Below are positions 17,757-25,195 of a DNA stretch of 53,970 bases, piece by piece (within the stretch, counting starts at the first letter, position 1; every line of letters starts with the position of its first letter). Source of the stretch: Ilumatobacteraceae bacterium. Its GTDB lineage: Bacteria; Actinomycetota; Acidimicrobiia; Acidimicrobiales; Ilumatobacteraceae. The stretch is taken from positions 1-53,970 of the forward strand of contig JAJTEQ010000031.1 in NCBI GenBank assembly GCA_021298195.1. Direction: 5' to 3'. The translations under genes were made by a program, and so were the position numbers. Below the pieces are notes generated by a model, which was not told the origin of the DNA, made no database searches, and worked only from the letters and a program-made list of their open reading frames with translations.

Positions 17757-18218
17757 ATGTCGAGTTCAGTGCCCAAGAAATCAGATCCGAGCAAGATCGT
17801 GTCGGTGACCGTGAAGGTGAACGCCGATCCGGCGACCATCTTCGACCTGCTGGCCGATCCGTCGAAACACGGCGAGATCGACGGCTCGGGTTCCATCCAG
17901 AACGCTCAATCGTCGGCACCCGCACGATTGTCGCTGGGCGCCACGTTCGGCATGGACATGAAACTCGGAGTGAAGTACAAGATCACGAACGAGGTCGTGG
18001 AGTTCGACGAACCGCGCCGGATCGCGTGGCGTCACTTCGGTGGTCACGTGTGGCGCTACATCCTGGAACCCGTCGAGGGTGGCACGATGGTCACCGAACA
18101 GTTCGACTGGAACACGTCGAAGTCGCAGTTGATGATGCGCGTCATGAACTACCCGGCCAAGAACCGGGTCTCGATCGAGAAGACGCTGAAGCGGCTCGCC
18201 GATCGATTCGCGTCATGA
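17757..18218 (+). CDS. SRPBCC family protein
   Basis: This 153-aa protein has the START/Bet v 1-type pattern: a first strand (KIVSVTVKVNADPATIFDLL), a turn with LADPSKHGEIDGSGS, and long strands that end in a C-terminal helix (VSIEKTLKRLADRF). Such proteins form a deep hydrophobic pocket and bind lipids, polyketides or other small hydrophobic molecules. The ATG at 17757 is set by a strong AAGGAG at 17745-17750, 6 nt upstream; a TTG at 17742 that overlaps the preceding stop is less likely. The gene lies between the FAD oxidase and a nitroreductase, with a 4-nt ATGA overlap to the latter, which suggests a small redox pathway with a hydrophobic substrate. Confidence 0.87.
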   Translation: MSSSVPKKSDPSKIVSVTVKVNADPATIFDLLADPSKHGEIDGSGSIQNAQSSAPARLSLGATFGMDMKLGVKYKITNEVVEFDEPRRIAWRHFGGHVWRYILEPVEGGTMVTEQFDWNTSKSQLMMRVMNYPAKNRVSIEKTLKRLADRFAS

Positions 18219-18778
18219 ACGTCGACCACGCGTCCATCGACGACGTCATCCGCGCGCGTCGCACCAACATGTTCGTCGACCGCGAACGACCGGTCCCCGA
18301 CGACGTCATCGTCGAATTGTGCGAGCTCGCCACGTGGGCCCCCAACCACAAGCGCACCTGGCCCTGGCGCTTCGCCTCGGTCACCGGCGCCGGTCGATCC
18401 CGACTCGGACGGGTGGTGTCGAACGCGATGGCCGCCCACGGCGACGACCCCAACAAGGTCAGCAAGGCTCTCACCAAGTACGAGCGCACCCCGAACATCT
18501 TGATCATCGGGTCGATCCCCGGTGACTCCGACGAGCGCACCACCGAGAATCGCGACGCGGTCGCGGCGGCCTGCCAGAACCTGATGCTGGCCGCCACCGC
18601 GCGCGGAATCGCCACGTACTGGGGTTCGTGTCCGAAGGGCTCGCACGACGCGGTGGCCGAGTTCGCCGGCTTCGATCCCGGCACTCACATCGCCGGAATC
18701 TTCTACGTGGGTTACCAAGCCGAGACGATGGAGACACCGCAGCGACCGGCACCCGTCGTCATGCGAATCGCGGATTGA
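18215..18778 (+). CDS. Nitroreductase family protein
   Basis: This 187-aa protein matches the FMN-dependent nitroreductase fold. It opens with SIDDVIRARRTNMFV, where RRT is a common phosphate-binding element. WAPNHKRTWPWRF is the usual AP-x-H-x-x-x-PWRF segment, and GIATYWGSCPKGS matches the flavin-contact region. Enzymes of this family use NAD(P)H to reduce nitro groups, quinones or flavins; the natural substrate is unknown. The ATG overlaps the stop of the SRPBCC gene in an ATGA, implying translational coupling. Its TGA stop abuts the stop of the convergent mutase gene, forming TGATCA with no spacer between the two genes. Confidence 0.88.
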   Translation: MNVDHASIDDVIRARRTNMFVDRERPVPDDVIVELCELATWAPNHKRTWPWRFASVTGAGRSRLGRVVSNAMAAHGDDPNKVSKALTKYERTPNILIIGSIPGDSDERTTENRDAVAAACQNLMLAATARGIATYWGSCPKGSHDAVAEFAGFDPGTHIAGIFYVGYQAETMETPQRPAPVVMRIAD

Positions 18779-20353
18779 TCAGGGCTGGTAGATCCCGAAC
18801 ACGCCGCGCAAAGCGTCGCTGATCTCGCCCAACGTCGCATCGGCCCGCAGGGCTTCCTTCATCGGGTACAGGAGGTTGTCGCTGGTCTTGGCCGCGGCCA
18901 CCACCGCGTCGAGAGCCGCTGTCACCTTGGCCTGGTCGCGCGCGGCCTTGTACTCGCCGAGCCGCTTCTTCTGACCACGCTCGAGCGCGGGATCGATCGG
19001 GAACACCTCGGGCTCGGGGTCGTCGTCGACACCGAACTTGTTGACTCCGACGATGACGCGCTCGTCGTCGTCGATGGACTTGGCGTACTCGTAGGCGGCC
19101 TGTTCGATCTCGTCCATCTGATAACCGGCCTCGATCGCCGCGACCGCACCGCCCATCTCGTCGATGCGCGCGATGTACTCCAGAGCCAATCGCTCGATCT
19201 CGTCGGTGAGCGTCTCGACCAGGTAACTGCCCGCCAACGGATCGGGGGTGTCGGCGATGCCGCTCTCGTAGCCGATGATCTGCTGGGTGCGCAGGGCGAT
19301 GCGCGCCGCGCGTTCCGTCGGCAGGCTGAGCGCCTCGTCGAATCCGGTGGTGTGCAGGCTCTGGGTTCCGCCCATCACCGCGGCCATGCTCTGCAACGCC
19401 ACGCGCACGATGTTGTTCTCGGGTTGCTGAGCGGTGAGCGTGCTTCCCCCGGTCTGGGTGTGGAACCGCAGCAACTTGCTCGACTCCTTCTTCGCCTTGA
19501 ATCGATCGTTCATCAGGCGGTACCAGATGCGGCGCGAGGCGCGGAACTTGGCCACTTCCTCGAAGAAGTTGTTGTGCGCGTTCCAGAAGAACGACAGACG
19601 CGGAGCGAAGTCGTCCACGTCGAGACCCGCGGCGATGGCGGCTTCGACGTACGCGATGCCGTTGGCGATGGTGAACGCGATCTCCTGCACGGCCGTCGAG
19701 CCCGCCTCACGAATGTGGTAACCGGAGATGGAGATGGTGTTCCATTTCGGGACGTGCTTCGCGCAGTACTCGAAGATGTCGGTGATGATGCGCATGCTCG
19801 GCCGCGGCGGGTACACGTACGTGCCACGGGCGATGTACTCCTTCAGGAGGTCGTTCTGGATGGTGCCGCTGATCGCGGTCGACGCCACGCCCTGCTCCTC
19901 GGCGACCAACTCGTACATCAGCAGAAGGATCGCGCCGGTGGAGTTGATGGTCATCGACGTGGTGACCTTGTCGAGCGGCAGGTCCTTCAGCAGCAATCGC
20001 ATGTCGGCCATGGAGTCGATGGCCACGCCGACCTTGCCCACCTCGCCCTCGGCGCGGGGATGATCGGAGTCGTACCCCATCTGGGTGGGGAGGTCGAATG
20101 CACACGACAGCCCGGTCTGTCCGGCACCGAGCAGGAACTTGAAGCGCTCGTTGGTGGACTCCGCCGTGCCGAAGCCGGCGTACTGGCGCATCGTCCACAA
20201 CTTGCCGCGGTACATGGTCGGATAGACGCCGCGGGTGTACGGGGGCTTGCCCGGCTCACCCAACTGCGTGGTGGCGTCGAAGCCGGCCAGGTCGGCCGCG
20301 GTGTACAGGGGCTTGATTTCGATACCGGAGTCGGTGCGGATGTCGTCGCTCAT
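18779..20353 (-). CDS. Methylmalonyl-CoA mutase, large (catalytic) subunit
   Basis: This 524-aa protein is the TIM-barrel catalytic part of an acyl-CoA mutase; it has no cobalamin-binding domain, so a separate small subunit must exist elsewhere. The substrate-contact residues favour methylmalonyl-CoA: Tyr58 in [13 protein letters not shown] (isobutyryl-CoA mutases have Phe), Arg176 in [17 protein letters not shown] (isobutyryl enzymes have Gln) and the catalytic His213 in [10 protein letters not shown]. The enzyme interconverts succinyl-CoA and methylmalonyl-CoA in propionate metabolism. An adenosyltransferase that makes its cofactor is encoded 6 kb away. An ATG at 20353, 8 nt after a TACAGT box, is preferred over an upstream GTG. 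The 3' end abuts the nitroreductase gene. Confidence 0.94.
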   Translation of the reverse strand: MSDDIRTDSGIEIKPLYTAADLAGFDATTQLGEPGKPPYTRGVYPTMYRGKLWTMRQYAGFGTAESTNERFKFLLGAGQTGLSCAFDLPTQMGYDSDHPRAEGEVGKVGVAIDSMADMRLLLKDLPLDKVTTSMTINSTGAILLLMYELVAEEQGVASTAISGTIQNDLLKEYIARGTYVYPPRPSMRIITDIFEYCAKHVPKWNTISISGYHIREAGSTAVQEIAFTIANGIAYVEAAIAAGLDVDDFAPRLSFFWNAHNNFFEEVAKFRASRRIWYRLMNDRFKAKKESSKLLRFHTQTGGSTLTAQQPENNIVRVALQSMAAVMGGTQSLHTTGFDEALSLPTERAARIALRTQQIIGYESGIADTPDPLAGSYLVETLTDEIERLALEYIARIDEMGGAVAAIEAGYQMDEIEQAAYEYAKSIDDDERVIVGVNKFGVDDDPEPEVFPIDPALERGQKKRLGEYKAARDQAKVTAALDAVVAAAKTSDNLLYPMKEALRADATLGEISDALRGVFGIYQP

Positions 20354-20361
20354 CACCCCCG

Positions 20362-20367
20362 ACTGTA
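20362..20367 (-). promoter_or_regulatory. -10 box for the mutase gene
   Basis: TACAGT on the minus strand ends 8 nt before the ATG at 20353 and supports that start. Confidence 0.45.
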
Positions 20368-20407
20368 CGGGGCGGGCCCGCCGATCACCCATCTCGGGAC
20401 GAGGATC

Positions 20408-20791
20408 TCAACGGGCGGCGACGAGGGCGATCTCCATGCGCCAGTCGGGGCGCGCCAGGGCGGGCACGGTGACCAACGTGCTGGCGGCCCGATGCCCACC
20501 GAGCGCGGCGTCCCGCGCCGCCATCACGGGAGCCAGCGGCTCTCCGACCACGACGTAGGTGGTGACCGAAACGATGTCGGTCACGTTCATCTCCGCCTGC
20601 TCGAGGATGGCCCGCAGGTTGCTCCACACGGTGGCGGCCTGCTCGGCCAGATCCGCCGGCACCGATCCGTCGGCGGCGATCGGCACGATGCCCGACGTGT
20701 GCAGAAGTCGTGCGGGGCCGACACTCAGGATCGCGTGCGCGTAGTTGGCCGCGGTCGGGGCGATGCCCGAGGGGGCGATCTCGAAGTTCAT
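20408..20791 (-). CDS. ridA: RidA family protein
   Basis: This 127-aa protein fits the RidA/YjgF/YER057c family, small trimeric proteins that hydrolyse reactive enamine and imine intermediates. Visible family features are LLHTSGIVPIAADGSVP near the N-terminus, AEQAATVWSNLRAILEQAEM in the middle and the C-terminal HRAASTLVTVPALARP, ending MEIALVAAR. The conserved Arg of the active site is probably Arg100 in LGGHRAAS; the usual terminal E-I-E reads M-E-I here. The ATG at 20791 follows a CACAAT box by 6 nt. The gene lies 54 bp upstream of the mutase gene on the same strand, but the mutase has its own promoter-like box. Confidence 0.88.
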   Translation of the reverse strand: MNFEIAPSGIAPTAANYAHAILSVGPARLLHTSGIVPIAADGSVPADLAEQAATVWSNLRAILEQAEMNVTDIVSVTTYVVVGEPLAPVMAARDAALGGHRAASTLVTVPALARPDWRMEIALVAAR

Positions 20792-20797
20792 GGAACG

Positions 20798-20803
20798 ATT
20801 GTG
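20798..20803 (-). promoter_or_regulatory. Possible -10 box for ridA
   Basis: CACAAT on the minus strand ends 6 nt before the ridA ATG. It is a weaker match than the TAGNNT boxes elsewhere. Confidence 0.35.
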
Positions 20804-20865
20804 CCACCACGAGGGCGCGGTCCCGCTCGTCGCCGAGGCTGGTGGGTGGCGCGCGGTGTCGGGTC

Positions 20866-20871
20866 TAGTCT
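20866..20871 (+). promoter_or_regulatory. -10 box for the class II aldolase gene
   Basis: TAGTCT ends 7 nt before the GTG at 20879. It picks this GTG out of a very long open frame that runs in from the left. Confidence 0.5.
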
Positions 20872-20878
20872 TCGTCAC

Positions 20879-21682
20879 GTGACCACCAACGCCGAATCCG
20901 CTCTCGCCGCCGCCCAGGGCGGCAACGCCAACCTGCTCGCGATGCCCTCGTTCAACACCGTCGAGGAGGAGCGCGCCTACCGCAAGTCCCGTCTGGCCGG
21001 TGCGTTGCGCATCTTCGGCCGCATGGGTTTCGGCGAGGGTGTGGCCGGCCACATCACCGTGCGCGACCCCGAGAAGCCCGATCACTTCTGGGTGAACCCC
21101 TTCGGCCTCAGCTTCCGCCACATGCGCGTGAGCGATCTGCTACTGGTGAATCACCACGGCGAGGTCGTGGTGGGCGATTTGCCCGTCAACCGCGCGGCCT
21201 TCGTCATCCACTCGGCGATCCACGCGGCACGCCCCGACGTGATCGCCGCCGCGCACGCGCACTCGGTGCACGGAAAAGCGTTCAGTTCGCTCGGCATACC
21301 CCTCGATCCCATCACCCAGGACGCCTGCATCTTCTACGAGGATCACGTGGTGATCTCCGAGCAGGGTGGTGCCGTCGTGTTCGACGTCGACGCCGGCAAG
21401 GAACTGGCCTCCATGTTCCCGCGCGGCAAGGCGGCCATCCACCAGAACCACGGCCTGTTCACCGTCGGCAGCACCGTCGAGGAAGCCGCGTTCTGGTTCT
21501 TGTCCATGGATCGTTCGTGTCAGGCGCAACTGCTCGCCATGGCCGCCGGCACCCCCAAGCACATCAAGCCCGAATACGCCGCCTACACGCGCGATCAGAC
21601 CGGGCATTCGCTCGCGGGATGGTTCCAGTTCCAACCGCTGTGGCAGGAGATCTGCCGCACCGATCCCGAACTGTTCGACTGA
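20879..21682 (+). CDS. Class II aldolase/adducin family protein
   Basis: This 267-aa protein has the zinc-dependent class II aldolase/adducin fold. GFGEGVAGHITVRDP near residues 50-64 is the usual N-terminal GxxxGNIS-like loop. The metal-binding AHAHSVHGKAF (about 122-132) supplies two histidines, and IHQNHGLFTVG (about 191-201) supplies the third. Members split sugar phosphates, or act as decarboxylases or hydrolases; nothing here fixes the substrate. The frame continues upstream for more than 1.5 kb antisense to the mutase gene, but similarity to the family begins only near the GTG at 20879. An EamA transporter gene follows 47 bp later on the same strand. Confidence 0.9.
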   Translation: MTTNAESALAAAQGGNANLLAMPSFNTVEEERAYRKSRLAGALRIFGRMGFGEGVAGHITVRDPEKPDHFWVNPFGLSFRHMRVSDLLLVNHHGEVVVGDLPVNRAAFVIHSAIHAARPDVIAAAHAHSVHGKAFSSLGIPLDPITQDACIFYEDHVVISEQGGAVVFDVDAGKELASMFPRGKAAIHQNHGLFTVGSTVEEAAFWFLSMDRSCQAQLLAMAAGTPKHIKPEYAAYTRDQTGHSLAGWFQFQPLWQEICRTDPELFD

Positions 21683-21729
21683 ACTCCGTCGATCACTCCC
21701 CTGCCCCCGAGTCCCCCGTCGGGAGGTTC

Positions 21730-22566
21730 ATGGCCACGGCGTCGCCGGAGGCTCTCTTCGTCCTGAGCGCGACCGCGCAGTACATCGGCGCCGTCATCGC
21801 CATCGACCTGTTCGATCGGGTGGACCCGGCCACCGTGGCGTGGTTGCGCGTGTTCGGTGCCGCCGTCGCCCTGCTGTTGGTGTCGGGACGTCACCTGTTC
21901 CGGCCATGGACCCGTGCCGATTTCGTGGCCATGACCGTGTTCGGCGTGGCCACCGCGCTGATGAACACGTTCTTCTACTTGGCCATCGATCGCCTGCCGC
22001 TGGGCAAGGGTGTCGCCATCGAGTTCATCGGCCCGATCGCCGTGGCCGCGGTGCGCACGCGTTCACGACGCAACGCGCTGGCTTTGGTGTTGGCTGCCAT
22101 CGGCGTCGCCGTGTTGTCGGGAGTCGAGATCGACGGTGAACCACTCGGGCTGTTGTTCATCTTCCTGGCCTCGGCCATGTGGGCCACCTACATCGTGATC
22201 GGATCGAAGGTGGCCCAGCAGAATCGTGGTGTCTCCGGCCTCGGATTCGGCTTGTTGATCGGCTCCGTGGTGATCACCCCCATCGGCGCGCCGTCCAGTG
22301 GCCCCGTGTGGTCGTCCCCCTACTTGATCCTGTTGTGCATGTTCGTCGGCGTGATGTCGAACGCCATCGGCTACGGCATCGACCAGTCGGTGTTGCGACG
22401 CATTCCCATCCGTCGTTTCAGCGTGCTGCTGGCGCTTTTGCCGGTGACGGCCACCGTGGTGGCCTTCATCGCCCTCGATCAACGACCGTCGGCGATCGAC
22501 CTGGTGGGAATGGCGTTGGTGCTGACCGGCGTCGTCGTGCAGGAACGCGAGAAACTCGACGCGTGA
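21730..22566 (+). CDS. EamA/RhtA family transporter (DMT superfamily)
   Basis: This 278-aa membrane protein has about ten hydrophobic helices in two repeats, as in drug/metabolite transporters. RVDPATVAWLRVFGAAVALL and LYLAIDRLPLGKGVAIEFIGPIAV-like motifs (the latter at about residues 82-103) are typical of the RhtA amino-acid exporter branch. It probably exports amino acids or related small molecules across the cytoplasmic membrane. The ATG at 21730 has GGGAGG just upstream (21721-21726), a tight but good ribosome binding site. The end is convergent with the moeB-like gene, and 17-bp repeats begin 6 bp after the stop. Confidence 0.88.
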   Translation: MATASPEALFVLSATAQYIGAVIAIDLFDRVDPATVAWLRVFGAAVALLLVSGRHLFRPWTRADFVAMTVFGVATALMNTFFYLAIDRLPLGKGVAIEFIGPIAVAAVRTRSRRNALALVLAAIGVAVLSGVEIDGEPLGLLFIFLASAMWATYIVIGSKVAQQNRGVSGLGFGLLIGSVVITPIGAPSSGPVWSSPYLILLCMFVGVMSNAIGYGIDQSVLRRIPIRRFSVLLALLPVTATVVAFIALDQRPSAIDLVGMALVLTGVVVQEREKLDA

Positions 22567-22572
22567 GCGCGG

Positions 22573-22640
22573 GTCAGTGAAAGAGCCGTGTCAGTGAGAA
22601 AGCCGGGTCAGTGAGAGAGCCGTATCAGTGAGAAAGCCAC
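22573..22640. repeat. Four tandem 17-bp repeats across the moeB stop codon
   Basis: Four head-to-tail copies with consensus GTCAGTGAGAGAGCCGT start at 22573, 22590, 22607 and 22624, each differing at only a few positions. They run from the intergenic gap into the last codons of the minus-strand rhodanese-MoeB gene. Because 17 is not a multiple of 3, each copy is read in a different frame; the TGA present in the units ends the protein only where it falls in frame. The number of copies therefore determines the C-terminal tail. Confidence 0.85.
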
Positions 22641-23778
22641 CGTCGAGGTCGCGCACCTGGATCTTGTCGCGATTCGCCCAGGTCACCGGGTTGGTCGGGT
22701 CGGCTTGCAACTTGAAGGTACGGAAGCTCATCTCGGTGGTGTCCACCGCCAGGATGCGACCGATCAAACCGTCACCCAACTCGAGCAGGATCTTGATGGC
22801 CTCGAGGGCCTGGATGGAGCCGATGATGCCCGGCAACACACCGAGCACGCCGGCCTCGGCGCACGACGGAGCCAGTTCGGCCGGCGGCGGCTCGGGAACC
22901 ATGTCGCGATAGGTCGGACCCTGCTTCGGATGGAACACCGACACCATTCCCTCGAAACGGAAGATCGAACCGTGCACGACGGGGATGCCCAACTTCACGC
23001 TGGCGTCGTTCAGCAGGTACCGCGACGGGAAGTTGTCGGCGCCATCGACGATCACGTCGTACCCGGCGATGATGTCCATGATGTTCTCGGCCGACAAGCG
23101 CGTGTCGTAGGTGACCACGTCGACGTCGGGGTTCAACAGAGTCAACGTCTTTTTCGCCGAGTCCACCTTGCGATCACCGATGCGATCGATGTTGTGCAGA
23201 ATCTGACGTTGCAGGTTGCTGGCGTCCACCTCGTCCATGTCGACGATGCCCAACGTGCCCACACCCGCGGCGGCGAGGTACAAGGCCGCCGGTGAACCGA
23301 GTCCGCCCGCACCGAGCAACAACACCTTGCTGTTCAACAGCTTGGCCTGGCCCTCGACACCCACCTCGGGCAACAACAGGTGGCGCTTGTAACGATTCGT
23401 CTGCTCGGCGGTGAGCGACGCCGGCGCCTTCCACGCGCGTCCCTCGTCCTTCCACTTGCCATAGCCACCGGCCATCGACAGCACGTTGCCATACCCCAAT
23501 TCGCCCAGGGTCTTGGCCGCGAACGCACTACGCACACCACCGGCGCAATAGACCACCACGGTGGAGTCCTTGTCGAGAATGCGTCCTTCGATCTGGGCCT
23601 CGAGATGGCCGCGCGGGATGTGCAACGCCCCGAGCAGTGCGCCCTCGGCGTATTCGTCGGGTTCGCGCACGTCGAGCACCGTGACGCCGCCGGCGTCGAT
23701 CAATGTCTGGGCGGCCGCGGTGTCGATCTCGGTGATCTCGGACTTGGCCGCGGCTAGGAGGTCTCGGAACGTCGCCAT
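22591..23778 (-). CDS. moeB: Rhodanese-MoeB/ThiF fusion (sulfur-carrier adenylyltransferase)
   Basis: This 395-aa protein has an N-terminal rhodanese domain (about residues 15-115) with the active cysteine Cys78 in VVYCAGGVRS. The ThiF/MoeB adenylyltransferase domain follows (about 122-380): GAGGLGSPAALYLAAAGVG (156-174), DEVDASNLQRQIL and PSCAEAGVLGVLPG. MoeB-type enzymes adenylate the C-terminal glycine of sulfur-carrier proteins for molybdopterin, thiamine or thiolated metabolites, and the rhodanese domain supplies sulfur. In actinobacterial MoeZ the order is the reverse, MoeB first. The zinc CxxC pairs of E. coli MoeB are absent, as in MoeZ. The last 14 or so residues (FLTDTALSLTRLSH) are encoded by 17-bp repeats and look recent. 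The start has a TAGGCT box 6 nt upstream. Confidence 0.92.
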   Translation of the reverse strand: MATFRDLLAAAKSEITEIDTAAAQTLIDAGGVTVLDVREPDEYAEGALLGALHIPRGHLEAQIEGRILDKDSTVVVYCAGGVRSAFAAKTLGELGYGNVLSMAGGYGKWKDEGRAWKAPASLTAEQTNRYKRHLLLPEVGVEGQAKLLNSKVLLLGAGGLGSPAALYLAAAGVGTLGIVDMDEVDASNLQRQILHNIDRIGDRKVDSAKKTLTLLNPDVDVVTYDTRLSAENIMDIIAGYDVIVDGADNFPSRYLLNDASVKLGIPVVHGSIFRFEGMVSVFHPKQGPTYRDMVPEPPPAELAPSCAEAGVLGVLPGIIGSIQALEAIKILLELGDGLIGRILAVDTTEMSFRTFKLQADPTNPVTWANRDKIQVRDLDGGFLTDTALSLTRLSH

Positions 23779-23784
23779 GGCGAA

Positions 23785-23790
23785 AGCCTA
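23785..23790 (-). promoter_or_regulatory. -10 box for moeB, sharing the cobB stop codon
   Basis: TAGGCT on the minus strand ends 6 nt before the moeB ATG. Its first three bases are the TAG stop codon of the upstream sirtuin gene, so the promoter and the end of the neighbouring gene use the same bases. Confidence 0.5.
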
Positions 23791-24633
23791 CCGGTTTGGT
23801 CGGGAATTCAACCGGCCGGCGGGTCCGTCTCCGGTGGCCCGGAACACCAGCGTGGGAAGGAATTCGCTGATGTCGCCCCGCAGGCTGACGGTGGCGAAAT
23901 GGTCGCGATCAGTGGGCTGGCCGTTGATGATCACGGTACGGGCTCCCGCGGCCCGGGCGCGCGCGATGGTGTTGGCCGCCGGGGTGACACCGAGCGAGGT
24001 GCCGATGGCCAGAAAGAGGTCGCAGGCCTCGGACGCGATCATGGCCGCCCCGATGACCTCCTCGTCGAGGGCCTCGCCGAACAGCACGACGTCACGCTTC
24101 ATCACTCCCCCGCACAACAAGCAACGCGGGTCGTGGTCACCCGCGGCCACACGTTCGACGGTCTCGTCCACCGGTCGGCGATCACCACAACCGAAACAGC
24201 GCGAGAAACGCCAGGTGCCGTGCAACTCGTGAACGATCTCGGGCGAGTTACCGGCCGCGATGTGCAGACCGTCGACGTTCTGTGTCGCCAGGCCGAGCAA
24301 CTTGCCGCGACGTTCCAGTTCGACCAACGCCAGATGACCGACGTTGGGAGTGATCTTTCCCATCCGACGATCGAGCGCCGCGCGCCAACCCGCGCGCCGA
24401 GCCTCTTCGTCCTCCAGGTAGTAGCGGACCTGCGCCGCGCGCTCGGCGCCGGGATTCAACGTCCACAAACCGTTCGGTCCGCGAAAGTCCGGCACCCCCG
24501 AACCCGTCGAGATACCGGCCCCGGTGAGCACGGTGATCCGCTCGGCCGCGGCGACCCAACCGACGACTTCGTCGAACAGCGGATCGTCGAGGACGTGGCG
24601 ATGGGATGGTCGGACACCCGCGCAGTCTCCCAC
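23788..24633 (-). CDS. cobB: SIR2 family NAD-dependent protein deacylase
   Basis: This 281-aa sirtuin keeps all the core motifs: LTGAGISTGSGVPDFRG (NAD binding, about 36-52), LATQNVDGLH (115-124), HELHGT with the catalytic His138, and a four-cysteine zinc site (Cys146, 149, 171, 174). GTSLGVTPAAN and INGQPTDRD complete the Rossmann part. It removes acyl groups from lysines using NAD+, and in bacteria commonly regulates acyl-CoA synthetases. The start is taken as GTG at 24633; it lacks a clear promoter box or ribosome binding site, so the true start could lie slightly downstream. The gene is divergent from the 24692 gene and only 9 bp before moeB. Confidence 0.92.
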   Translation of the reverse strand: MGDCAGVRPSHRHVLDDPLFDEVVGWVAAAERITVLTGAGISTGSGVPDFRGPNGLWTLNPGAERAAQVRYYLEDEEARRAGWRAALDRRMGKITPNVGHLALVELERRGKLLGLATQNVDGLHIAAGNSPEIVHELHGTWRFSRCFGCGDRRPVDETVERVAAGDHDPRCLLCGGVMKRDVVLFGEALDEEVIGAAMIASEACDLFLAIGTSLGVTPAANTIARARAAGARTVIINGQPTDRDHFATVSLRGDISEFLPTLVFRATGDGPAGRLNSRPNR

Positions 24634-24691
24634 CGATCACCAGCGTCTCGCCACCTGCGCTCACCCCCGCCGCGATCACCTCGGAGGCTTC

Positions 24692-25195
24692 ATGACCACA
24701 CGTCCCACCAACTCGTCGTCCGACCGACTCGTCGTCTTGCCGTGGCGCGATCCGCTGATCGAGCGCCTCGGTCACGACGCACTGGGCGACTACGTCGAAG
24801 TGTTCTGGCTCGGCATCCTCGGACCGACCGCCACGTGGTTGCTCCGGCGATTGGCGCTGATCGCGGTGGCGCACCCCGATGGGCATCGAGTGGATCTTGC
24901 CTCCACCGCCGCGGCTCTGGGTCTCGGCTGGGACGCGAGCCGAACCAACGCGTTCGCCCGCGCCCTGCAACGACTGGTGATGTTCGGCCTGGCTCGCCAA
25001 TTGAACGACGCCGTGGCCGTGCGAACGGTGGTGCCACCGTTGAGTGTGCGTCACCTGTCCCGACTACCCGAACGTCTGCAGCGGGCTCACGCACTCTGGA
25101 GCGACGTCGACAACTTCGCGGCTCTCGCCGTCGCCCACGACCTGCACGACGAGCAGGACGACGAAACGACGGCGGTCAGCGCTTCGGCTTCGTGA
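24692..25195 (+). CDS. Hypothetical protein, possible winged-helix
   Basis: This 167-aa protein has a good ribosome binding site (GGAGG at 24683-24687) before its ATG. The N-terminal part, LVVLPWRDPLIERLGHDALG, continues into EVFWLGILGPTATWLLRRLA, a helical region. A segment with ASTAAALGLGWDASRTNAFA, then LQRLVMFGLARQL, resembles the recognition and wing helices of winged-helix domains, but I cannot name a family. The C-terminus is acidic. There is no membrane helix or signal peptide. The last 20 bp overlap the convergent leucyl aminopeptidase gene, so both stop codons lie inside the partner's coding sequence. Confidence 0.72.
   Translation: MTTRPTNSSSDRLVVLPWRDPLIERLGHDALGDYVEVFWLGILGPTATWLLRRLALIAVAHPDGHRVDLASTAAALGLGWDASRTNAFARALQRLVMFGLARQLNDAVAVRTVVPPLSVRHLSRLPERLQRAHALWSDVDNFAALAVAHDLHDEQDDETTAVSASAS

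Noticed and set aside
18779-20353. Isobutyryl-CoA mutase
   Set aside because: The residues that set substrate choice are Tyr58 and Arg176, as in methylmalonyl-CoA mutase; isobutyryl enzymes have Phe and Gln.
19352-21682. A 776-codon plus-strand frame over the mutase and RidA genes
   Set aside because: Only its last 267 codons match a family (class II aldolase). The rest is antisense to the mutase and reads like a GC-rich shadow frame rich in Arg, Gly and His.
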